64,000 bases of DNA from Methylomonas rosea (lineage in GTDB: Bacteria; Pseudomonadota; Gammaproteobacteria; Methylococcales; Methylomonadaceae). Shown piece by piece: positions 58,501 through 64,000 of the stretch. Under the pieces are notes generated by a model, which had not been told where the DNA came from, searched no databases, and saw nothing but the letters and a program-made list of their open reading frames with translations. Within the stretch, counting starts at the first letter, position 1. Each line of letters starts with the position of its first letter. The stretch covers positions 40,528 through 104,527 of the forward strand of contig NZ_JANIBL010000005.1 of NCBI RefSeq assembly GCF_024505055.1, in the 5' to 3' direction. A program made the translations under genes and the position numbers.

Positions 58501-59192
58501 GCGCGCCGCTGGCTCCGGTTTATGTTTACGAACTGCCGGTCAGACTTTGGCATGGCATCAACGCGTTGGCAATCACAGTACTGGCGATCAGCGGCTATTT
58601 GATCGCGTCGCCGCTACCCTCGCCGGTCGGCGAGGCCAGCGAGCATTTTCTGATGGGCTATATCCGCTTCGCGCATTTTGCCGCGGGCTATGTATTGGCG
58701 ATTGGTTTGCTGGGGCGTTTGTATTGGGCATTTGCCGGTAACGAACATGCGCGGCAAATTTTTCTGCCGCCCTTGCTGCAAGCGCATTTTTGGGACGGCG
58801 TGTTACAAGAAGTGCTGTGGTATGCGTTTTTGACCAAGTCACCGCGCCACTACATCGGCCATAACCCGTTGGCAATTTTGGCGATGCATTTTGTGTTGGT
58901 GTGGGGCACTTTGTTCATGATCTTCACCGGCTTTGCCTTGTACGGCGAAGGCGAGGGGCAGGGCAGTTGGCAATACACGCTGTTCAGCAGTTGGCTATTG
59001 CCTTTGTTTGGGGATAGCCAAACCGTGCACACCTGGCATCATCTGGTAATGTGGTTCATCGTCTGCTTCGTGCTGATTCATATCTACGTCGCGGTGCGCG
59101 AGGATAAATTGTCCGGGCAAAGCATGCTGTCCACCATAGTGAACGGGTGGCGCACTTTTAAAGACGACAAGCCGGTCGATGATGCGCATTGA
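58497..59192 (+). CDS. hyaC: Hydrogenase cytochrome b subunit
   Basis: 231 residues with four or five membrane helices. Heme-ligand histidines are in VRLWHGINAL, FAHFAAGYVLA, and WHHLVMWFIVCFVLIHIY, the HyaC/HupC pattern. It anchors the hydrogenase and passes electrons to quinone. ATG 58497 overlaps the preceding small gene; a GTG five codons upstream is less likely. An intergenic repeat separates it from hyaD. Confidence 0.95.
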   Translation: MSAPLAPVYVYELPVRLWHGINALAITVLAISGYLIASPLPSPVGEASEHFLMGYIRFAHFAAGYVLAIGLLGRLYWAFAGNEHARQIFLPPLLQAHFWDGVLQEVLWYAFLTKSPRHYIGHNPLAILAMHFVLVWGTLFMIFTGFALYGEGEGQGSWQYTLFSSWLLPLFGDSQTVHTWHHLVMWFIVCFVLIHIYVAVREDKLSGQSMLSTIVNGWRTFKDDKPVDDAH

Positions 59193-59219
59193 ATATGACT
59201 AAGCCTCACAAAAACCGTC

Positions 59220-59307
59220 ATTTCGGCAGGGATTGCCGAAATCCAGCCTACAAGGATGTTCCGAAGCTCGCCATCCGTGGCACTGGATACCCGCATCCCG
59301 GCGGGTA
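59220..59307. repeat. Intergenic repeat between hyaC and hyaD
   Basis: Two dyads: ATTTCGGCA/TGCCGAAAT (59220-59242) and TACCCGC/GCGGGTA (59288-59307). The form (GTCATTTCGGC ... CGGCGGGTATGACC) resembles the widespread ttCCCGC-type elements. It could act as a transcript-stabilising element within the operon. Confidence 0.6.
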
Positions 59308-59328
59308 TGACCGCTTTGGTTTTAATGC

Positions 59329-60012
59329 ATGATTGAGCTACCAAAAATCCTGCTACTCGGCATCGGTAACCTGCTGTGGGCCGACGAAGGCTTTGGTGTG
59401 CGCGTGGTCGAACATCTGCAAAAACACTACCGTTTCCCGGATAACGTGCAAGTGGTGGACGGCGGGACGCAGGGCGTGTATCTGATCGAGCATGTGCAGG
59501 CGGCGGATGTTTTGGTGGTGTTCGATGCGGTCGATTACGGCCTGCCGCCGGCCTCTATCAAGCGGGTAGAAAACGACGAGGTACCCAATTTTCTGGGTGC
59601 CAAGAAAATGAGTCTGCATCAAACCGGCTTTCAGGAAGTGTTGGCGCTGGCGCAAATGCTGGGGCAATATCCGCAGCATCTGTTGCTGATCGGTGTGCAG
59701 CCGGAAGAACTGGAAGATTACGGCGGCAGTCTGCGGCCAGCCGTTAAAGCGCAGATTCAACCGGTTATCGATATGGCTTTAGCGTATCTACAAGATTTCG
59801 GCGTGAGTGCCGAGTGTGTTGACCTGCCCGGCGAGTTAGCCGATCCGATCTTGAACATCCAGCGTTACGAACAAGAACGCCCCTCGCCGGAACAAGCCTG
59901 TCGCTTGGGTGACGAGCGCATCGTGTTATCCGCTGCATTCGAAGTAAAACCGCCTTCCGCTTCCGATATGCCCAGCCTGCAAGTCGATGTCGATTATCGG
60001 GGTAAGTACTGA
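59329..60012 (+). CDS. hyaD: Hydrogenase maturation protease
   Basis: 227 residues. Glu20 in WADEGFG, Asp66 in VVFDAVDYG and His97 in MSLHQTGFQ match the nickel-binding triad of HybD/HyaD. It removes the 15-residue C-terminal tail of the large subunit after nickel insertion. It overlaps hypC by one base (TGATG). The C-terminal extension after about residue 165 is longer than HybD but similar to HupD-type proteins. Confidence 0.94.
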   Translation: MIELPKILLLGIGNLLWADEGFGVRVVEHLQKHYRFPDNVQVVDGGTQGVYLIEHVQAADVLVVFDAVDYGLPPASIKRVENDEVPNFLGAKKMSLHQTGFQEVLALAQMLGQYPQHLLLIGVQPEELEDYGGSLRPAVKAQIQPVIDMALAYLQDFGVSAECVDLPGELADPILNIQRYEQERPSPEQACRLGDERIVLSAAFEVKPPSASDMPSLQVDVDYRGKY

Positions 60013-60308
60013 TGTGCATCGGCATCCCCATGCAAGTCATCGAGCCGCGGGGTGATCTGGCGCTGTGCGAATATCGCGGCCAGACCACCCTGATCGACAT
60101 GATGCTGGTCGGCGAACAAGTGGCCGGCACCTGGTTGCTGGTGTTTTTGGATGCGGCGCGGGAAGTGATCTCTGCCGAAAGAGCCGCACAAATCGCCGAT
60201 GCCCTCGAAGCCATGCGCCTGGCGATGCAAGGCGAAACCAACTTCGATCATTTATTCGCAGATCTGGTCGACCGCGAACCCGAATTGCCGGAGTTTTTAA
60301 GAACATGA
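60012..60308 (+). CDS. hypC: HypC/HupF-family hydrogenase maturation chaperone
   Basis: 98 residues starting MCIGIPMQVIEPRG, with the essential Cys2 that coordinates the iron-cyanide intermediate. In organisms with two copies the operon-encoded one is called HupF and protects the large subunit in oxygen; the oxygen-tolerant small subunit fits that version. Both its start and stop overlap neighbours, so translation is coupled. hypA, B, D, E and F are not in the window. Confidence 0.93.
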   Translation: MCIGIPMQVIEPRGDLALCEYRGQTTLIDMMLVGEQVAGTWLLVFLDAAREVISAERAAQIADALEAMRLAMQGETNFDHLFADLVDREPELPEFLRT

Positions 60309-60727
60309 GTACAGCGTTACTGCAACAATTGCAAACCCGCCACGGCCTGCCGCTGCTGGATGCCGACAGTTACGATCTATTCGTACACGGCCATGACACC
60401 GTTGTGCTGTTCTTTGCCAACGATCCAGTGATGTTTCCGGAAAGCCATGACGTGGCGGTGATTTTGCCGGAGTTGTTAAAAGCTTTTGCTGGTCGTTTAC
60501 ACGGCGCACTGATCGACAAGTCCATCGAACGTGAATTGCAAGCCCGATTTAGATTTACCAGTTGGCCGTCCCTGGTGTTTTTGCGCGGCGGTGAGTATCT
60601 GGGCGTGATTACCGGGATTAAGGATTGGGCGGAATACGGTCAGGAGTTTGCCAGGATTTTGGCCGCCGAGCCGGGGCAGCCACCGGGGTTTGATCTGGGT
60701 AAGGTTTGTGGTGTTGGGCATGCTTAG
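60305..60727 (+). CDS. hyaE: Hydrogenase accessory protein HyaE/HupG (thioredoxin-like)
   Basis: 140 residues of thioredoxin fold without the CxxC. TVVLFFANDPVMFPESHDVAVILPELL and TSWPSLVFLRGGEYLG are typical. HyaE binds the small-subunit precursor and helps keep the Tat-linked assembly correct. ATG 60305 overlaps hypC by four bases (ATGA); an open extension to 60065 lies within hypC and is rejected. No hyaF-like gene follows: the operon ends in a repeat. Confidence 0.9.
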   Translation: MSTALLQQLQTRHGLPLLDADSYDLFVHGHDTVVLFFANDPVMFPESHDVAVILPELLKAFAGRLHGALIDKSIERELQARFRFTSWPSLVFLRGGEYLGVITGIKDWAEYGQEFARILAAEPGQPPGFDLGKVCGVGHA

Positions 60728-60786
60728 TTTGTTTTGGACGGTGCTTGCTGTCGGCGTTCGCAGGCTTTAAAGAATTTGTCGGTCTA

Positions 60787-60815
60787 ATTCCCTCTCCCTG
60801 CGGGAGAGGGCTAGG
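60787..60815. repeat. REP-like repeat after the hydrogenase operon
   Basis: CCCTCTCCC (60790-60798) pairs with GGGAGAGGG (60802-60810), followed by CTAGGGTGAGGGG. This is the common bacterial intergenic element of that sequence. Confidence 0.75.
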
Positions 60816-60952
60816 GTGAGGGGAATCTAAACCTCACTGGCTCTTTAACAATTTGGTGTCGCTATCGCGGCAGAAATGAGGTTGGACGTATACTATTGCC
60901 GTCGTGCCTGTAATGGTGTGAATGAGTTTTCTGTTTAATGGGGGGCGCTGAT

Positions 60953-61174
60953 ATGAATCTCACACAATTGGATGTCGAAATTTTGGCCTTACCGCTTCAA
61001 GACCGGGCGGCTTTGGCGCAACGCCTGCTATTGAGCCTCGAGGAAATGTCCGAATCGGAGTTCGAGCGGTTGTGGGGAGAGGAGTCGGCGCGTCGACTGG
61101 CTGACTTTACCTCTGCCTACAACAAAACGATTGAACAAGAAGGCTTGCCTCTGGACGAATGGCGATCTTTTTAA
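60953..61174 (+). CDS. Addiction-module antitoxin-like protein (TIGR02574 type)
   Basis: 73 residues. LPLQDRAALAQRLLLSLEE is the signature of the RelE/ParE-associated antitoxin family, and the C-terminal LWGEESARRLADF fits it. In that family a RelE-type toxin normally follows immediately; here the next gene is instead a BrnT-like gene on the same strand 40 bases later. It is therefore an orphan antitoxin or one that lost its toxin. GGGGG precedes ATG 60953. Confidence 0.75.
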   Translation: MNLTQLDVEILALPLQDRAALAQRLLLSLEEMSESEFERLWGEESARRLADFTSAYNKTIEQEGLPLDEWRSF

Positions 61175-61213
61175 CGTTGCTCGTATTTATGTAAATAACT
61201 CGATGAGCTAAAT

Positions 61214-61498
61214 ATGCGTTTTGACTGGGACGAGTATAAGAACCAACTGCTCAAAAATACTCGTGGCGTCTGTTTCGAGGATGTCTTAGTGGCGATTGGT
61301 GAAGAAAGATTGCTTGATGTATTGCCGCATCATAATGTTGACAAATATCCGCATCAGACGATTTTTATCGTTCGTATCAGAGACTACATCTATTACGTGC
61401 CCTTCGTGGAAGACAACGAAACGATATTTCTGAAAAATATCATTCCAAGCCGTAAGTATCACAAGCAATATTTTAAAGAGGCTCATCATGGCGACTGA
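61214..61498 (+). CDS. BrnT-like toxin of a toxin-antitoxin pair
   Basis: 94 residues. MRFDWDEYKNQLLKNTRGVCFEDV follows the BrnT opening (F-W-D-xx-K-xx-x-N-xx-G-xx-F-E-E), a RelE-like RNase fold. The later segment FLKNIIPSRKYHKQYF is the position where BrnT has its IRIISAR motif; here the Arg is replaced in part, so activity is uncertain. The stop overlaps the antitoxin by 11 bases. It is slightly more AT-rich than the hydrogenase genes. Other RelE-like families remain possible. Confidence 0.7.
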   Translation: MRFDWDEYKNQLLKNTRGVCFEDVLVAIGEERLLDVLPHHNVDKYPHQTIFIVRIRDYIYYVPFVEDNETIFLKNIIPSRKYHKQYFKEAHHGD

Positions 61499-61763
61499 AC
61501 TATCGGTTGAAGAACAAGAGGTTGTCGATTATGTCGAAGGCGGCGCGGCTGTCAGTGTCGATAACTTGGATGGCGAAAAAAGTCGCTATAGCCAAATCGC
61601 TCGCGACCAAATAGGCAAAAAGAAAACGGTCAGCATTCGGTTGTTGGAAAGCGATCTTGAACGGTTGAAGGCGCAGTCGGTTAGGCAGGGCCTGCCATAT
61701 CAGGTGTTGATTAGTTCGTTGATACATCAATATGCGAATGGGAAGATTAAATTTGATGTTTGA
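61488..61763 (+). CDS. Ribbon-helix-helix-like antitoxin partner
   Basis: 91 residues. The C-terminal half VSIRLLESDLERLKAQSVRQ then GLPYQVLISSLIHQYANG has the CopG/BrnA ribbon-helix-helix pattern (beta strand, two helices, final YANG-type end). The acidic N-terminus (VEEQEVVDYVEGG) would mask the toxin. Overlapping coding with the toxin gene and the toxin-first order are typical for BrnTA. The dimer would bind and repress its own promoter. Confidence 0.8.
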   Translation: MATELSVEEQEVVDYVEGGAAVSVDNLDGEKSRYSQIARDQIGKKKTVSIRLLESDLERLKAQSVRQGLPYQVLISSLIHQYANGKIKFDV

Positions 61764-61868
61764 TGGACTTTCCGGTTCCCAACCTCCAGGTTGGGAACCG
61801 TTGCCTTGGAAGCTCTAGCTTCGAGTTTTGTTGATTAAATGTGTCGCTGTCGCGACGTGTGTTTTGAA

Positions 61869-62100
61869 GTCGGGTCTCGGCCCGACAGCCGAGATACTTT
61901 CTTTTGCGTGGCCAAAAGAAAGTATCCAAAGAAAAGGCCACCCGACATTCCGCCATTTTCCTGCGCGTCTCGCTTTTGGCGAGGGTTTTCGGAAGGGGCT
62001 TCCCTGCCCCTCCGAAAACGAGCGGCATCCCTGCCGCTCCCCTGCGGGCTGCTCTCGCCAAAAGCTGCGATGCTCGGGGCGAAATAACGGGAAAAACCCC
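61869..62100 (+). repeat. Long intergenic repeat, left copy
   Basis: A block with GTCGGG/CCCGAC and TCTCGG/CCGAGA dyads (61869-61894), a perfect 12-bp hairpin TACTTTCTTTTG/CAAAAGAAAGTA (61895-61924), then a GC-rich part at 62001-62097 with CCGAAAACGAGCGGCATCCC. The last 97 bases recur inverted at the right window edge at roughly 90 percent identity. Short translated frames in it are shadows. Similar ctttcttttg...caaaagaaag blocks are common intergenic elements in proteobacteria. Confidence 0.75.
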
Positions 62101-62261
62101 GTGGCGAGATGAAAGGTTATTAGATGATTTTGAAAGTCTGGTTTGTAATGGTGTTGTAGGATGCTGCCGACGAAAGGAGGCGCATCGTTCGCGACCGATG
62201 CTCTTCACTCCTTTCAGCACATCCTACCAGCGTATAAAATATTTTTTGGATATTTATAGAA

Positions 62262-63824
62262 ATGAATTCAATATTTGATGATTATGATAAAAAATTCTAT
62301 TTGTATATATTTCCAATTGAGAGAATAAAAATAACAACCAAGCATAGCATTGAAAACATGACTATATATCCCGCTGGATACTTGGATGTTGATGAATTAT
62401 TAAATAATATAGTGTATCTCGATTCTGAAGAAAATGAAAAGATTAATGGCCAATTAAAATACTTTAAAGATAGCACGCTTATAGCGTTTTCTGATTCTGC
62501 ATTCCATGATTACCCTGGAAGTGTCGCAAGTGATGAGCAGATAATAAGAAGATCATTTCAGAAAGTAGAGTGCGTAATTGACTTTCTAAAGTTCAAATAT
62601 TGCGATTTTTCAAACCCTAAAAAACTTCCTGGTAGAGTAGGCCAAATTTCAACAGGTGAAACACTACTTTTGATGATTCACATGCCATATACTAGAATCA
62701 TCAATAAAACAGTGTCTTGCAATGTTTTAACTGTCGGAAATGGCCTAAAAATACAAGAAAATACAATTCTTGAAGGATTCAACTTTTCTAAGGCGGATAT
62801 TGCAGAAGTTGGACACATTGCAAAACACGCCTTAAAACTTTATTCGGCTGCTTTAGAGGAAAACTCGGATACCAATAAGTTTATTCAAATAATGAGAATT
62901 TTTGAATTTATTGCGTTCCCTTCAGAATATAAACGCTTTGAAAAAGTTAAAGAGCAAATACTGTCTCATATTGCAAAAAACAAGACAGATATTCTAAGAA
63001 TTCGAGAGGAATTTGTAGAATATAGCAGGCTAAGAACTGAAATAATTCACAATGGAAAGGCATTGGAAGAATTTGATTTAGTTCCGAATCCACTGGAACG
63101 AGAATATTTGATCGACAAACTACAGAGTTATCTTCGTCGCTGCATTAACGATCTAATAGATTATTACAATAATCCATGGATAGAGATAGATAAATTCAGA
63201 GTGCAAAAAAAGAGGCGTGCTGAGAAAAACGAACAACCAAGTGAGGAGGAAGCATGTGCCAAATCTATAGTTGTGGTAGATAGTCACTGGCTAAGTGAAC
63301 ATATAGGTAAATATTCACAGATTTACAGAGAAATCTATCCAGATAAGAGTTTTCAAAAAATAAAGCCAGAACTGATTTGTTATCACATATTAACCAATAC
63401 AAGAACAATAGAATATAATAGGATTTTTTTATTTTATGTATTCTATTACGAACTTGACGGCACTAATCATTTCGGGCAAGACGTTAAATGCTTCGATAAA
63501 CAGAATTTACTTAGCGGCAACCTGACTCTTCAATTTCACGTTATGAAAATGCCGAATTTATCGGAAATGATTAAGGGAATTGACAATATTATTAATTATA
63601 TTTGCCAAGACAAAAATCAAAACATGTTTGACTTTAAAAACATTGTTTTTTGTGGGGATCGAGCTGAATATGCGGACATATTAAAAAATACTGCTTCGAG
63701 TAGTAATATAAATATTGTTATTGTAAAAGACTCACACACTTCTGAAATGGGCGTTGACATCCCTTTTTTTCATGTTGGACATCTTACTGGAATTAGTTTG
63801 GGGCTAACCAATGATGAATTATAG
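62262..63824 (+). CDS. AT-rich HEPN-domain protein with a possible PIN/NYN-like C-terminus; candidate defence protein
   Basis: 520 residues, far more AT-rich than its surroundings. Residues about 180-305 look like a HEPN helical bundle: the sequence SRLRTEIIHNGKA has Arg258 and His263 in the RNase motif Rx4H, as in ApeA-like abortive-infection proteins. The C-terminal part (about 335-520) has SIVVVDSHW (Asp340) and NIVFCGDRAEYADIL (Asp466), which recall the acidic sites of PIN/NYN nucleases; this match is weaker. No signal peptide or membrane helix. ATG 62262 has no clear ribosome-binding site. It sits between inverted copies of one repeat and next to a toxin-antitoxin cluster, as expected of a transferred defence gene. 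A function against phage is inference. Confidence 0.75.
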   Translation: MNSIFDDYDKKFYLYIFPIERIKITTKHSIENMTIYPAGYLDVDELLNNIVYLDSEENEKINGQLKYFKDSTLIAFSDSAFHDYPGSVASDEQIIRRSFQKVECVIDFLKFKYCDFSNPKKLPGRVGQISTGETLLLMIHMPYTRIINKTVSCNVLTVGNGLKIQENTILEGFNFSKADIAEVGHIAKHALKLYSAALEENSDTNKFIQIMRIFEFIAFPSEYKRFEKVKEQILSHIAKNKTDILRIREEFVEYSRLRTEIIHNGKALEEFDLVPNPLEREYLIDKLQSYLRRCINDLIDYYNNPWIEIDKFRVQKKRRAEKNEQPSEEEACAKSIVVVDSHWLSEHIGKYSQIYREIYPDKSFQKIKPELICYHILTNTRTIEYNRIFLFYVFYYELDGTNHFGQDVKCFDKQNLLSGNLTLQFHVMKMPNLSEMIKGIDNIINYICQDKNQNMFDFKNIVFCGDRAEYADILKNTASSSNINIVIVKDSHTSEMGVDIPFFHVGHLTGISLGLTNDEL

Positions 63825-63894
63825 GGGATAGCCATTCAGGTGAATTACGAACAGCCTATGCCCACCCTTTTTTTTGGATTTTTCCTTTGAGGTC

Positions 63895-64000
63895 GGGTAG
63901 GTTTTTCTCCCGTTATTCCGCCCCGAGCATCGCAGCTTTTGGCGAGATTAGCCCGATAGGGGAGCGGCAGGGATGCCGCTCGTTTTCGGAGGGCCAGGGA
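63895..64000 (-). repeat. Long intergenic repeat, inverted right copy (continues past the edge)
   Basis: Reverse-complement counterpart of 62001-62097: it shares GGGAGCGGCAGGGATGCCG-type and CGCAGCTTTTGGCGAGA words with few differences. It starts about 70 bases after the HEPN gene stop and is cut by the window end. Confidence 0.75.

Noticed and set aside
61828..62278. Several plus-strand frames (92-124 codons) between the antitoxin and the HEPN gene
   Set aside because: They translate the intergenic repeat, whose other copy lies inverted at the window edge; no ribosome-binding site or family pattern supports them.

Overview
The window reads as chromosomal DNA of a gammaproteobacterium. Orn, RsgA, TusB/TusE-like, RimO, Mfd, SerS and ParC are all of gammaproteobacterial type. 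Short intergenic repeats, many small secreted proteins and an aerobic lifestyle point, as an inference only, to a methanotroph of the Methylomonas kind; no methane-oxidation gene lies in the window to prove it. Most genes share one moderate-GC, CG-rich style. Two genes (29541-30065 and 62262-63824) are clearly AT-rich and look acquired.

Layout. 1-6000: a peroxidase-like fragment and a GST-P450 fusion on the minus strand, then a phosphate-scavenging pair (PhoD and a secreted glycerophosphodiesterase). 6000-10100: a small lipoprotein, an FNR-type regulator, parC and a Pro-Arg-His tRNA cluster. 10100-11770: debris of an integrated element next to the tRNAs (a C4-like structured RNA, a BRO-N fragment and a broken tyrosine recombinase). 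11770-17130: rsgA and a Ste24-like protease on one strand; orn, a fused CrcB, serS and a truncated haemoglobin on the other. 17200-30100: a chemoreceptor, a secreted pentapeptide protein, an ApaH homologue without its metal ligands, an HD-GYP protein, gpmI and several small or orphan genes. 30100-39100: mfd, a YcgR-like protein, an SMR exporter, tusB, dsrC/tusE, rimO, a cold-shock protein and NhaD. 39200-45400: a giant NfnAB-like flavoprotein, secF without secD, and TrkH. 45600-54900: PAP2 phosphatase, glycosyltransferase, orphan membrane-fusion protein, gcvH, dgkA, PfkB kinase, mazG, msrPQ and small genes.

55388-60727 is an uptake [NiFe]-hydrogenase operon: small subunit, large subunit, a small unknown membrane protein, cytochrome b, maturation protease, HypC and HyaE. 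The small subunit carries the extra cysteines of oxygen-tolerant enzymes. A sigma-54-like element lies about 230 bases upstream. Genes for the pleiotropic hyp maturation factors are not in the window, apart from the HypC homologue.

60900-64000 is an accessory, defence-like end: an orphan addiction-module antitoxin, a BrnT/BrnA-like toxin-antitoxin pair, and an AT-rich 520-residue protein with a HEPN RNase motif and a possible PIN/NYN-like C-terminal domain. That gene is bracketed by inverted copies of one roughly 100-base repeat. It is the best candidate for an undescribed system here. The ApaH pseudoenzyme, the CrcB fusion with an apparently inverted second half, and the C4-like RNA in the island remnant are the other observations most worth checking.
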